A DNA stretch of 42,877 nucleotides from Darwinimomas sp963643215 (GCA_963643215.1 CAVIJY010000010.1:1-42877); one strand, 5' to 3'. Positions 16,334 through 25,813 are shown, counted from the stretch's first letter. Translations and numbers: made by a program. The notes: generated from the letters alone by a model not told the origin.

Positions 16334-17203
16334 TTGAAACCGATCAAAGAAGGAAAAGTACGTGAGATCTATGACAATGGCGACTCTCTGATTCTCGTCG
16401 CTACAGACCGCATCAGCTGCTTTGATGTCATCCTGAACAACACTGTCACAAACAAGGGTGCTGTCCTGACCCAGATGAGCCGCTTTTGGTTTGATATGAC
16501 CGGCGACATCGTCCAAAACCATATGATAAGCGCTGACAACAAGGACATGCCCGAATATTTTCAAAAGCCTGAATATGCCGGTAAATGCATGATGGTAAAA
16601 AAGCTTCACATGCTTCCCGTCGAGTGCATCGTCCGCGGCTATATCACCGGAAGCGGCTGGAAGTCATATCAGCAGACGGGAGAGGTGTGCGGCATCAGAC
16701 TTCCTGAAGGGCTTTTGGAAAGTCAGAAGCTCCCGGAGCCGATCTATACTCCTTCAACAAAGGCAGAGCTGGGTGATCATGACGAAAATATCAGCTTTGA
16801 GCAGAGCATTGCTCATCTTGAGAAGCTCTTCCCCGGCAAGGGCGAGGAATATGCAGCCAAGCTTCGCGATACCACAATCGCACTTTATAAAAAATGTGCC
16901 GACTATGCAGCTTCCCGGGGAATCATCATCGCCGATACCAAATTTGAATTCGGAATCGATGATGAGGGAAATTTTGTGCTCGGCGATGAGATGCTGACTC
17001 CCGATTCCAGCCGCTTCTGGCCTGCTGATGAATACGAGGTCGGCCACAGCGAACCCAGCTTTGACAAGCAATATGCGCGTGACTGGCTCACAGCCAACGA
17101 TCACGATCATTCCTGGACGCTTCCTCAGGATGTTCTGGACAAGACTATCGAGAAGTATCTGCAGGCCTACAGGATGATCACGGGTGAGGAACTGAAAATC
17201 TGA
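16334..17203 (+). CDS. purC: Phosphoribosylaminoimidazole-succinocarboxamide synthase
   Basis: ATP-dependent enzyme of de novo purine synthesis joining CAIR and aspartate to give SAICAR. The 289 residues contain KEGKVREIY, the VATDRISCFDV block, ECIVRGYITGSGWKSYQ, the IADTKFEFGID motif and a late LTPDSSRFWP. This is the larger, yeast-like length class. The start is a TTG at 16334 with AGGAGA (16321-16326) at 7-nt spacing. It is monocistronic, with its own promoter and terminator, and is not accompanied by other pur genes here. Confidence 0.95.
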   Translation: MKPIKEGKVREIYDNGDSLILVATDRISCFDVILNNTVTNKGAVLTQMSRFWFDMTGDIVQNHMISADNKDMPEYFQKPEYAGKCMMVKKLHMLPVECIVRGYITGSGWKSYQQTGEVCGIRLPEGLLESQKLPEPIYTPSTKAELGDHDENISFEQSIAHLEKLFPGKGEEYAAKLRDTTIALYKKCADYAASRGIIIADTKFEFGIDDEGNFVLGDEMLTPDSSRFWPADEYEVGHSEPSFDKQYARDWLTANDHDHSWTLPQDVLDKTIEKYLQAYRMITGEELKI

Positions 17204-17260
17204 AGATCTGAAGATCTGATCGAGCAGGAGGCAGTGATCAGACTCCCCATCTCGCAGCAA

Positions 17261-17294
17261 AAGTCCGGCAGGTAAAAACCCGCCGGACTTTTTT
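17261..17294. terminator. Bidirectional terminator between purC and the MMPL gene
   Basis: AAGTCCGGC (17261-17269) pairs with GCCGGACTT (17282-17290), with further inner pairing. A six-T run follows on the plus strand (17289-17294). On the minus strand the same hairpin is followed by TTTT. It lies between two convergent genes and probably serves both. Confidence 0.9.
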
Positions 17295-17301
17295 CGAAGA
17301 C

Positions 17302-20300
17302 TTACTTCTGTGCGTTTATGATGTTTCTCACCTTTCTTGGAACCGTGCGATCTACCTCTATAGAGGCGTCAGGCACAATGTGAATCGTAATATTGGCGCC
17401 CATTACATCCTCACCCTTGTAGCTTCCGTCCCATTCAAGATCCATATATTCGATCGTATCGCTGTATATCTTGATATCCAGCGAGCAGCCCTCTTCTCTG
17501 ATTCGGCTGAGCCTTCCGTCTTCCATATCCAGCCTTTCGATCTTGCCGTTTCTGCTCAGCTCATAGAGCATCCGTACCATTTCCCTTGATGTGGGAAGAT
17601 GTCCTTTAAGCTCATATACGGTCCCGTCCGATGTGATCACCTGACTGTCCGTCACATAGTATTTTTCGTCTTCACAGGCTATACAGATAACCTGCTTACC
17701 CGCCACATCAACAAAATATCCGTCTCCCTTAAGCTGCGTGACATCGCCGTTCCTGTTTATGTTGCAGTCTATCCTGACTGTCAGATTCATATTCTCCAGA
17801 TAGCTGTCGACGATTCGATAGTTGTGCATGGTATCCGAAATGCTCGGATTGTAGTGCCAGAGCGCAATCACTCCCGCTATCTCCGCGCAGATGATCACCA
17901 GCAGCACCGTCACCCACTTCCTCAGATGATGCCTGATCGAGATTATCACTATGATAACTGCCACAAGCATAGCTCCCAGAGCAGGTATCCACCAGACTAT
18001 GGAAGTCTCAAGCACCGTGATCTTGGCCATCTGACCACTGACCTTGAACTGCATATAGCTTCCGACCATCTCGGTCTCCAGCGGTTCCCAGGCACCGTTC
18101 ACCATAGCATAGACAGCGATCCTGTTCGCTTCGGATGACTCTGATTCCGGTACAAGATACCTGACCGTATGTTCTCTGTTGTCAGGGAATCTCAGGCTCC
18201 ATTGCTCTATGATGCTTCTGTCAAAGGCATGCGCGAATTCACTGAGTCCCTCCGGTGCCGACACTTCAAAGCTCTCCACAACCGGCTGTGCCTCAAATCT
18301 CGCATCTGTTCCGTACTCTCCCTCCAGGAAGAATGTTCGCCGCCCGTCCACACGCGTCTGGGTCGCAGCCATCGCAGTGATGTACATCGTATATTCCGCA
18401 TTGATATCCGTATCGAATGTCAGATGATCAAGTGGTATGTTCTCCCATGTTCCGTAGTAGTTCTCCTTCTCCGGGATCTGCGGATACACGCTTTCATCAA
18501 AGGATTCGCCATATGTAAATGTTTTTTGGGCTACAACTACGCCCTCCTCATCATCATCCTCGTCCTCGTCTGCAATAAACGTCAGGGTAAATGTCCTGAA
18601 CTGCTCCGGCGTACCCGCCTGTGCAATCAGACTGTCGTATGTGATAGGCTCTGCCTTTCCGGTATAGCTTGCGCGGTTTATACCGGCCAGCTCATCCGAC
18701 ACAAAATAGTTGCCGATAAATGTTCCCGCATCATAGCCGCATATCGATCCGGCATACTGGCTGTCCGAGGGTGCCTGAACCATGGCGCGGCAGTTCTCAA
18801 TCACCGCATCACATTCCTTGCTGTCGCTCTTTTTCTCGTCCGTTGTCGTAGAGCCGGCTATTCCCCCAAGGAACTTTTCTCCGTAGAGAAAGCACTTCGC
18901 ATAGCATCTCTTGATTCCGGACTTCGCGCATCCTGCGATACCTCCCACATAGCCTGAGTCCTCATTTCCGATGCGTCCGTATCCCTGACAGTCCGTGATG
19001 AGTCCTATCTCCTGCAGTCCTACTATACCGCCTGCGCAGCTGCGTCTGCACTCCACTCTGGACTGTGCATCGTTGATGCAGCCTGTGATGATGACTCTCA
19101 GCTCGTACTGACGGCGAAGCACGCTTGTAAGACTCTCCGATGTGTCAAGATCGTTCTCCGGATCAAGCTTGTTGTACAGCCCCATGGATCCCGCGATGCC
19201 GCCTGCATCTATATCGCCAGATATATCCGCATAGTTGGTGCATCCTACGATCCTTCCGTCAGCCTGCGACAGCTTCGCTCCGTCCGATCCCGCGACATAT
19301 GCTATGTCCTGCGTCATATCCGTGATACGCCCGCCGATAGAGAAGCTGTTTATCTCATCTATCGCATCCCCTACCGTATCGGAGATGTCCTTTGAGGACT
19401 TGTTGACGCTCTGTGCGTCTGACTGCAGTATGTCCGATGTTGAGGATACCTCGTCTGTGATGGCCGACATCTGATCGGAGACATCGTCCAGCGAATCATA
19501 TACGCTCTGCATCTGCTGATGTCGCTCATCCCCGAGCGGTGTGAAGCTCAGCTTGTCCTCGCGCGCCGCATAATCAAAGAATTCCTTCGCATCCGTGCCC
19601 GCCATTTTGGCATCCGCCCTGGCATTTGCCAGATACTCCAGCGCACTCTGCATATCTCCGTTCATCAATGCCTGAGATGCCTTTGACAAATTGCGTCCTG
19701 CACTGTTCAGCTCATCGGTCACATCACTTGCGGTGTTTATTCCGTCGTGGAGAGTATCCGTAGCCCGGTTCATCTCCTCGATATTGCTGTCTGTAAACTC
19801 CTCGAGCCCGTCCGTAAGATCCTTGAAGCTGTCTGTGGCCCAGTCGATGCGGTTTTGCAGCTCCTTTATCTGGTCGGTCAGGCGATCTGATGCATCTCCT
19901 GCGTCATTGATCGTTCTGTCCAGCAGCGCATTCATAGCATTCGCCTGCTCACGCAGCTTTTCCGTATAGTCCTCATCCTCCTTGATGATGACCGACGGCT
20001 CAGCCATGCCGACTATGCCGCCCACATCTCTGCGGCCCTGTACCATACCCCTGTTCACACATTCGGATACATATCCGCAGTTTCTTCCGATGATTCCGCC
20101 TACATTGTATCCGACATGCTCATAGCCTACTCCGGCATAGTTATAGCATCCTATCACCACGCCCTTCGAATATCCCGCTATGCCTCCGGTATCAACGACA
20201 AGATTGTATGTATCCGGAGATGAAAGCCTCTTTATGCTGGTCTGCAGATCCAGGCTCAGATCATCCAGCGAAAATGTCGGGTCCACACTTACTGTATTGA

Positions 20301-23199
20301 CAAATGATCTGTTCTCGCAGCCTTTGATCACCCCCTCGTTGTAACCTGCGATGCCGCCTGTCATCGAAGATCCGGTGATATGGCCTTTGTATGAGCAGCT
20401 TCCTATAGTTCCTGTCTGAGCATTATATGCAGCGATACCGCCCGCATATGTCTTTGCATCTATGCTTCCCGCAAAGCTGCAGTTTTCGATGGTTCCGTAG
20501 TTGATGCCTGCGATGCCCGCTCCGTAGCTCTTCGTTCCTTCAAGCTTTACTTCTCCCTCTACCTTCAGATTCCTGACCGTCGCGCCCTCATTGATCTGTG
20601 CGAACAGACCTGCCGGTGCGGCCGCAGGAGATATGTTCAGTCCGGTTATCTTGTGCCCGTTGCCGTCAAATGTTCCCGCAAATGACGGAAGCGGCTGCCA
20701 CTGTGCACTGCTCAGATCTATATCGGCCTCGAGCACTATCAGCTTGTCCTTTGTGTTCACATCATATTCGCACAGCTTCGCAAATCTTCTGAGGTCGGCA
20801 ATATTGTAGATACGCAGATCGGCTGCTGCCTGTTCAGCTGCTTTCCTGTCTGACTTTGCCTCGCTTGCCGAGACTGCATCTGCCTTCTTCTCCTCGGCCA
20901 GCGCGCTCATCGGCATCATCGTGCACAGCATGCCTATCATCGCCGCGCAGCCCAGAAGCTTTACGGTTTTAAACGATGTCTTGTCTATGATCTTTACACT
21001 TATCAGCAATATCTGAGGAAGCACGAACATAACCATCACCATGGAGATCAATGTTCCCCGGAACAGGCTTTGTCCGACGCCTACGATGGCGCACTCTGAT
21101 GTCATGTTTCCTATCAGATAGCCTGATATCGCAAGTATCGGCCCCGATGTGATGATAGTCGGAAATGCATAGTTCATGGTTTCTATGATGGCCTCGCGGG
21201 GTTCCAGCTTATCCTTCAGCTCCATGAACCGGCTTGCGATGACGATCGCATAGTCGATATTTGCTCCCATCTGTATGGAGCTGACTATCAGATAGCTCAG
21301 GAAGAACAGATTTACATGAGTAAATGTCGGTATTGTAAAATTGATCCATATCGAGCCCTGTATGATCGCAATAAGCAGCAGCGGAAGCCCCACGGAGTTG
21401 AATGTGAACAGCAGCACTACCAGCACCACCAGTACAGAGATCACGCTTACTATGACATTATCAGTCGCAAAGGACTTCTTAAAGTCATATTCGGATGTCA
21501 CATCTCCGACCACATATATGTCTCCGTCATCGTAATACTCCCTTGCTATGTCCTCGAGATTGTCTATATACGAATATGTCAGATCTCCTCCATCCGGCAG
21601 ATCAAAATAAACCAGCATACGATTGTATTCCGATCCGACCAGCTGAAGCTTGGCATTGCGCATCTCCTCCGCCGCATCCAGTATGTCCTGCTCCTTGTCC
21701 TCATCCAGCTCTACATATCCCTCTTCGATCTTGTCTGCCGCATATATGAACATGTCAACCAGCGGCACCGAATATTTTGAGATGCCGCCTATGATGCGCC
21801 CGTACTCCTCATTGTCCACGGCATACGCCATATATACGACCTGCGCAGCCTCGTAATCCAGATCCGCCAGCTCTGCGAACTGCCTCGGAGTCAATGAGTC
21901 GGTCAGCATATAGCCGTCCAGAGCTTCGGTATTGGCAAGCCCTGTCACATGATCCACCATATCCTCGCTCTCGATCTCCTTGATCATCTTCTTCTCGGCC
22001 TCATAGTCACCGGTCGGCACCACAAGCGCCACCATGGAGGGAGAGGTAAATGTATCCTTTATCATATTTTCCGCAATCTGCACATCGTTGAGCTTCGGCG
22101 TCGTGATAGCGTCATACCCGTATGCGTACGGACAGTTGCCGGAAAGGACACTGCAGACTATGATCACAGCCAGTGCCGGAAGCGGCACAAGCTTTCTTGT
22201 GGCATAGGCATACTTACCTATGAAAGATACCTTCGGGATGAATACCTTGTGATGCGTCCTGTCCATCAGCGGTCCGAACAGCATCAAAAGTCCCGGCATG
22301 ATGAAGAAGACCGATCCAAGTGCAAAGAATATCGACTTTATCAGGCATATCGCCATATCCGGTCCGACCTTGAACTGCATGAACAGCATGGCTATAAGAC
22401 CTCCGATGGTCGTCAGACTCGAAGCGCCTATCTCGGGAATACCCTTTGAAAGCGCCTCTATGACTGCCTCCCGCAGCTCCTTGCCCCTTCTCTCTTCCTT
22501 GTATCTGTTGACCAGTATGATGGCATAGTCAAGAGAAAGCGCCAGCTGCAGGATGCTGGTGACCGAATTTGACACAAAGGAGATCGTGCCCAGCAGAAAG
22601 TTTGTGCCCTGATTCAGTATCATGGCCAGCACAAATGTCAGCAGCAGGACAGGCACCTCGCCCCATGTCTCGGAGGTCAGCGCAATCACAGTCACCACGA
22701 TGACCGCAACTATGGCCATGATGACATTGATTTCCTGGTCTATGATCTGCTTTTTCGTATTGCCCAGAGATGTGGATACATAAAGATCATACCCGGCATA
22801 CTTCTGCTTGATCTGCGACAGCAAGTCAAGGCATCGGTCATCATTTTCAGAATAGGAAAATGTCACGGTAAAAAGCGCCGATACCTTGTTGTAGTGATCT
22901 GTGGTCTCATCAAAGCCCACGCTCTCTACTCCCTTGATCGCCTCTATCTCGTCGCATATCTTCTGCGCGTCGTTGAAGGTGATATTGGCGATCATAATCT
23001 GTGCCGTGCCGAAGGTAGTGAACTGCTCATCCATCAGATCCAGTCCCTGTCTCGTCGAGCTGGTGTCAGGCAGATATTCTGACAGATCGTCCTCGACATT
23101 TACCCACCCGCGGGAGAATATCGAGAAAATCATGCCGATGATGACTATCAGAAATATCAGATTTCTCTTATCTACTATAATTGATGCGATTTTTTTCAC
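17302..23199 (-). CDS. Giant MMPL/RND transporter fused to GLUG-repeat ectodomain
   Basis: A 1965-residue membrane protein. Residues 1-740 form an RND/MMPL-type exporter: two hydrophobic bundles (about 13-29 and 158-352; 582-735) separated by extracytoplasmic loops, with repeated ALSLDYAIILVNRYKEERR and GANIDYAIVIASRFMELK motifs. Residues 743-768 look like an internal signal sequence ending MSALAEE. Then come GLUG-type repeats (GGIAGYN and variants, about 835-1065 and 1300-1500). An acidic coiled-coil insert (about 1075-1290) interrupts them. A beta domain (about 1535-1605) follows, then two membrane helices (about 1733-1755 and 1762-1782) and a 180-residue tail. The start is GTG 23199 after AGAGG. 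It is last in an operon after the HTH and PPTase genes. The exported substrate is unknown. Confidence 0.85.
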   Translation of the reverse strand: MKKIASIIVDKRNLIFLIVIIGMIFSIFSRGWVNVEDDLSEYLPDTSSTRQGLDLMDEQFTTFGTAQIMIANITFNDAQKICDEIEAIKGVESVGFDETTDHYNKVSALFTVTFSYSENDDRCLDLLSQIKQKYAGYDLYVSTSLGNTKKQIIDQEINVIMAIVAVIVVTVIALTSETWGEVPVLLLTFVLAMILNQGTNFLLGTISFVSNSVTSILQLALSLDYAIILVNRYKEERRGKELREAVIEALSKGIPEIGASSLTTIGGLIAMLFMQFKVGPDMAICLIKSIFFALGSVFFIMPGLLMLFGPLMDRTHHKVFIPKVSFIGKYAYATRKLVPLPALAVIIVCSVLSGNCPYAYGYDAITTPKLNDVQIAENMIKDTFTSPSMVALVVPTGDYEAEKKMIKEIESEDMVDHVTGLANTEALDGYMLTDSLTPRQFAELADLDYEAAQVVYMAYAVDNEEYGRIIGGISKYSVPLVDMFIYAADKIEEGYVELDEDKEQDILDAAEEMRNAKLQLVGSEYNRMLVYFDLPDGGDLTYSYIDNLEDIAREYYDDGDIYVVGDVTSEYDFKKSFATDNVIVSVISVLVVLVVLLFTFNSVGLPLLLIAIIQGSIWINFTIPTFTHVNLFFLSYLIVSSIQMGANIDYAIVIASRFMELKDKLEPREAIIETMNYAFPTIITSGPILAISGYLIGNMTSECAIVGVGQSLFRGTLISMVMVMFVLPQILLISVKIIDKTSFKTVKLLGCAAMIGMLCTMMPMSALAEEKKADAVSASEAKSDRKAAEQAAADLRIYNIADLRRFAKLCEYDVNTKDKLIVLEADIDLSSAQWQPLPSFAGTFDGNGHKITGLNISPAAAPAGLFAQINEGATVRNLKVEGEVKLEGTKSYGAGIAGINYGTIENCSFAGSIDAKTYAGGIAAYNAQTGTIGSCSYKGHITGSSMTGGIAGYNEGVIKGCENRSFVNTVSVDPTFSLDDLSLDLQTSIKRLSSPDTYNLVVDTGGIAGYSKGVVIGCYNYAGVGYEHVGYNVGGIIGRNCGYVSECVNRGMVQGRRDVGGIVGMAEPSVIIKEDEDYTEKLREQANAMNALLDRTINDAGDASDRLTDQIKELQNRIDWATDSFKDLTDGLEEFTDSNIEEMNRATDTLHDGINTASDVTDELNSAGRNLSKASQALMNGDMQSALEYLANARADAKMAGTDAKEFFDYAAREDKLSFTPLGDERHQQMQSVYDSLDDVSDQMSAITDEVSSTSDILQSDAQSVNKSSKDISDTVGDAIDEINSFSIGGRITDMTQDIAYVAGSDGAKLSQADGRIVGCTNYADISGDIDAGGIAGSMGLYNKLDPENDLDTSESLTSVLRRQYELRVIITGCINDAQSRVECRRSCAGGIVGLQEIGLITDCQGYGRIGNEDSGYVGGIAGCAKSGIKRCYAKCFLYGEKFLGGIAGSTTTDEKKSDSKECDAVIENCRAMVQAPSDSQYAGSICGYDAGTFIGNYFVSDELAGINRASYTGKAEPITYDSLIAQAGTPEQFRTFTLTFIADEDEDDDEEGVVVAQKTFTYGESFDESVYPQIPEKENYYGTWENIPLDHLTFDTDINAEYTMYITAMAATQTRVDGRRTFFLEGEYGTDARFEAQPVVESFEVSAPEGLSEFAHAFDRSIIEQWSLRFPDNREHTVRYLVPESESSEANRIAVYAMVNGAWEPLETEMVGSYMQFKVSGQMAKITVLETSIVWWIPALGAMLVAVIIVIISIRHHLRKWVTVLLVIICAEIAGVIALWHYNPSISDTMHNYRIVDSYLENMNLTVRIDCNINRNGDVTQLKGDGYFVDVAGKQVICIACEDEKYYVTDSQVITSDGTVYELKGHLPTSREMVRMLYELSRNGKIERLDMEDGRLSRIREEGCSLDIKIYSDTIEYMDLEWDGSYKGEDVMGANITIHIVPDASIEVDRTVPRKVRNIINAQK

Positions 23200-23258
23200 A
23201 TTACACCTCTTTGACTCTATAATTAAGCGTTTTTGCCATGACAGTACAGTCCTCTGTC

Positions 23259-24011
23259 TCAGAACTCTTCCGTCAGATCTATCTCTGTCAGCTCCGGCTC
23301 CTCGTCCGGAAGCTGCGACGCTGTTTCCTCATCCGGAGCAAGCACACAGCATGCGTATCTGTATCCGTCGTACAGATCCCACTCATAGAATCTGCACGGA
23401 TGCGTATTTTCGCGCATATCCTGTTCTATGCTCACCTCGTAGCGCTCCTCTCTCACCTGCAGCGCCATCGGCATATAATTCGAATATCCGCATCCCAGTG
23501 CCTTCACATAGCTTTCCTTGATGGTCCAGTATCGAAAGAATCTTTTCATCCGGTCCGCTTCATCCGTCAGCATCTCAAGCTCCTTGGCCTCGCCGGGATG
23601 AAGCATGGCAGACGCCCTTTTCATCACCGACTCTCTGAGCAGCTCTACATCGCATCCGACCTCCAGATCCGATACCGCACACATCACTCTGCCGTGAGAA
23701 TGCGAGATGCTGAAATACACCGGCGGTATCCTGGGCGGCTTGAATGCATCCGAGGCTCCGTATGCCTCCAGATCATAATATGGCTTTCCGTACTCATTAT
23801 ATCTGATATACTCGTCCGCCCCCTGCAGACCCATCCGTTCTGTGGCCAATGACAGCAGAAGTCCTGCTCCCAGACTGGCGGCACTCTCGGTGATGCTTTT
23901 TCTTGATACGGTTTTCTCTCTCCGGTCCTCCGATACAAGCCTTATCAGCCTGTCAAATACCTGCTGTTCCTTAAGCGGACCGGTATCTGCGATATATACT
24001 TTCAGATACAT
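23259..24011 (-). CDS. Sfp-type 4'-phosphopantetheinyl transferase
   Basis: Transfers phosphopantetheine from CoA to a serine of carrier proteins. The 250-residue product has the family motifs: FSISHSHG (102-107 region), GCDVE with metal ligands D121 and E123, and WTIKESYVKALG with E166/K165. The length fits the two-lobed Sfp class rather than the short AcpS class, so it is probably specialised for carrier proteins beyond fatty acid synthesis. An acidic C-terminal tail follows the domain. The start is ATG 24011 with GGAG upstream. It sits between the HTH gene and the MMPL gene in one operon, but no carrier protein, NRPS or PKS gene is in the window. Confidence 0.9.
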   Translation of the reverse strand: MYLKVYIADTGPLKEQQVFDRLIRLVSEDRREKTVSRKSITESAASLGAGLLLSLATERMGLQGADEYIRYNEYGKPYYDLEAYGASDAFKPPRIPPVYFSISHSHGRVMCAVSDLEVGCDVELLRESVMKRASAMLHPGEAKELEMLTDEADRMKRFFRYWTIKESYVKALGCGYSNYMPMALQVREERYEVSIEQDMRENTHPCRFYEWDLYDGYRYACCVLAPDEETASQLPDEEPELTEIDLTEEF

Positions 24012-24062
24012 TGCTTATACTCCATCTGTCCGGCTGCGCCTCCGGGCATCCGCGATGCCCTC

Positions 24063-24362
24063 TTACTTCTTCGAGCGCACTGCTTTCTTCGGTTCAAAAT
24101 GTATGCGAAGCTCCATGTCCATTCCTTCAGCCAGTTTTTTCAAAAGCTTCAGTGACGGCGCGCGGGATCCGTTCTCAAGCTTGCTTATGTCAGCCTGATC
24201 CATCCCCACTCTTTCTGCGAGATCCTTTTGTGTCAGTCCGCGCTCTATGCGGGTTCTGACCATAGTTCTGATCGCCTCAACCTCCGGCTGGATACTTTCC
24301 AGCTCTTTCTTGATCGGCGATTCCTTAAGTTGTTCATGTATACGCTCTCTAAGTCTCTTCAA
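24063..24362 (-). CDS. XRE/HigA-like HTH regulator
   Basis: A 99-residue cytosolic protein. A helical N-terminus (1-35) leads into an HTH_3 domain (about 36-92) with the typical LTQKDLAERVGMDQADISKLE recognition region and then SRAPSLKLLKKLAEGM. The Lys-rich C-terminus ends KKAVRSKK. The fold and size match antitoxins of HigBA/RelB-like modules, yet no toxin gene adjoins it. The start is TTG 24362 with a GGTGG-type site; the next ATG is within the HTH. It is first in the operon with the PPTase and MMPL genes and probably autoregulates it (inferred). Confidence 0.8.
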   Translation of the reverse strand: MKRLRERIHEQLKESPIKKELESIQPEVEAIRTMVRTRIERGLTQKDLAERVGMDQADISKLENGSRAPSLKLLKKLAEGMDMELRIHFEPKKAVRSKK

Positions 24363-24434
24363 TTCACGCCACCATTTTCACGCAACTGCCGCCAAAGCGG
24401 CTCTATTTTGACATTTCATTTATTTCAGTGGCAT

Positions 24435-24463
24435 ATTTTATGGCGTTTTTTCCATATTGTCAA
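24435..24463 (-). promoter_or_regulatory. Promoter of the HTH-PPTase-MMPL operon
   Basis: Minus strand: consensus TTGACA (24463-24458), 17-nt spacer, TAAAAT (24440-24435). The leader has a GCCGC/GCGGC hairpin (around 24388-24402) before the TTG start. The near-consensus match suggests strong expression unless repressed. Confidence 0.85.
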
Positions 24464-24497
24464 GGCATGTTTTATCGCCGCTTTCCGTCCTGCACGC

Positions 24498-24526
24498 TTG
24501 CGACTTCATGTCATCTAACCTATAAT
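24498..24526 (+). promoter_or_regulatory. Promoter of the CheW-SseB gene
   Basis: TTGCGA (24498-24503), 17-nt spacer, TATAAT (24521-24526). It lies back-to-back with the HTH operon promoter, leaving about 35 nt between the two -35 boxes. Confidence 0.8.
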
Positions 24527-24556
24527 TGTCCGAGAGCCGCAGGAGGGCTCTGCAGC

Positions 24557-25813
24557 ATGACAGTTCTTGAGATAATCATAGCGGAAAAGCACTATGCGAT
24601 TGACACCGATGAGGTGCTTGAATATACCCCGTATGCGCAGCCGGAGCCTGTTGAAGGCACCTCGCCGTATATAGAAGGAACCGCAGAGCATCTGGGATGC
24701 TCATATACCATCGTAAATATGCGCAGATATATGAGGACGGAGCCTTCATCCGACGGCTTTCTGGTCTATCTGAAGCAGAAGAATCCGCCGGCCGCGCTTC
24801 ATGTGGACAATGTGACCGGTGTATACATGGAGATGCCTAAGGAGCTTACCCTGATCAGCGCCGCAGCCATCGTCTCCGAGGCCTTCTCCGGTGAAACCGG
24901 GCAGGATAAGGCAGAGAAGCTTGAGCGTGAAAATGCAGCCAGAGCCGAAGAAGAAAAGAAAAGAAGAGATAAGCAGACCTCCATCCAGGTGGAAAACAAA
25001 GAGCTTGAAGCAGCGCTTGTCGGCTACAATCAGGCGCATTCCGTAGAGTCTCTCAATGTTCTTGTAAATATGATACTCGGCTGCCGCCTGCTTCTGCCGG
25101 CAGCCGCAGGTGCGGCTCAGCGCCCCGTTCCGATGCTCCTTCGCAACAAAAAGGGCGAAAGCTTCATTCCGGTCTATACCTGCCGCGAGCGCATCGATAT
25201 AAAACCAGAGCCGAAGGCTATACTGAACCTGTCGTATGAGGCATTAAATCGCATGGCTCTCGACAAGTCCATCGGCGCCTCGGGGCTGGTCATAAACTCC
25301 GGGCATGAAAATGTACTGTTCAAGCGTGAGCTGCTTGAGCAGATAGATGCGGCGTATGCAAGGCACGAGGCCGCAGTAAAGCAGCAGCGCGAAGCACAAA
25401 AGGCCGGCTCTCCTGCCCCGGTAGATCCCTCTCAGGATCCGGGACGGCTTGTTGATAACTCCGCACTGGAGGACGGCATATCTCTTCATTCCGGAGAACT
25501 GTCATCTGAAGATCTTGAAAATATCGCCGGACTTCTGAAAGATGCTCATCTCTTCGTGCCCGGAATGCTTGATGACAAAAAGCAGCCCAAGCTGAGTCTT
25601 CTTAAAAATAAAGACGGGCAGCAGTTTATACCGGCCTTCACCTCCAAGCAGAAGCTTCCTTCCGAGCCCAGAATCCCGGCCGTCTTCTGCATACCGTTTG
25701 AGGATCTTCGCAGAAATGCCCTCGCTCAGAAGGACAGACTGACAGGAATCATGCTCAATCCGGGTGAAAAGCCCGTAGTCATACCGATCCGGCTGCTGGA
25801 GACGATGGCATAA
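24557..25813 (+). CDS. CheW-like domain fused to two SseB-like domains
   Basis: A 418-residue soluble protein. Residues 1-105 resemble a CheW scaffold: LEIIIAEKHYAIDTDEVLEY, then SPYIEGTAEHLGCSYTIVNM, like the usual pattern of binding pocket, G and InlRG. A charged linker rich in Glu/Lys/Arg (about 115-155) follows. Then come two SseB N-terminal-like domains (about 160-290 and 325-418) with matching strands (LLRNKKGESFIPVYTC and LLKNKDGQQFIPAFTS, then LVINSGHENVLF and IMLNPGEKPVVI). SseB domains occur in protein-protein adaptors. The start is ATG 24557 after AGGAGG (24541-24546). It is divergent from the HTH operon and monocistronic. The function is unknown; a chemotaxis-linked scaffold is one possibility. 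Confidence 0.78.
   Translation: MTVLEIIIAEKHYAIDTDEVLEYTPYAQPEPVEGTSPYIEGTAEHLGCSYTIVNMRRYMRTEPSSDGFLVYLKQKNPPAALHVDNVTGVYMEMPKELTLISAAAIVSEAFSGETGQDKAEKLERENAARAEEEKKRRDKQTSIQVENKELEAALVGYNQAHSVESLNVLVNMILGCRLLLPAAAGAAQRPVPMLLRNKKGESFIPVYTCRERIDIKPEPKAILNLSYEALNRMALDKSIGASGLVINSGHENVLFKRELLEQIDAAYARHEAAVKQQREAQKAGSPAPVDPSQDPGRLVDNSALEDGISLHSGELSSEDLENIAGLLKDAHLFVPGMLDDKKQPKLSLLKNKDGQQFIPAFTSKQKLPSEPRIPAVFCIPFEDLRRNALAQKDRLTGIMLNPGEKPVVIPIRLLETMA

Noticed and set aside
17302..23199. Possibility that the giant protein is two genes joined by a sequencing error.
   Set aside because: The frame is continuous over the junction with no stop or internal ribosome binding site and start evident near residue 738, so it is reported as one gene, with the fusion noted.
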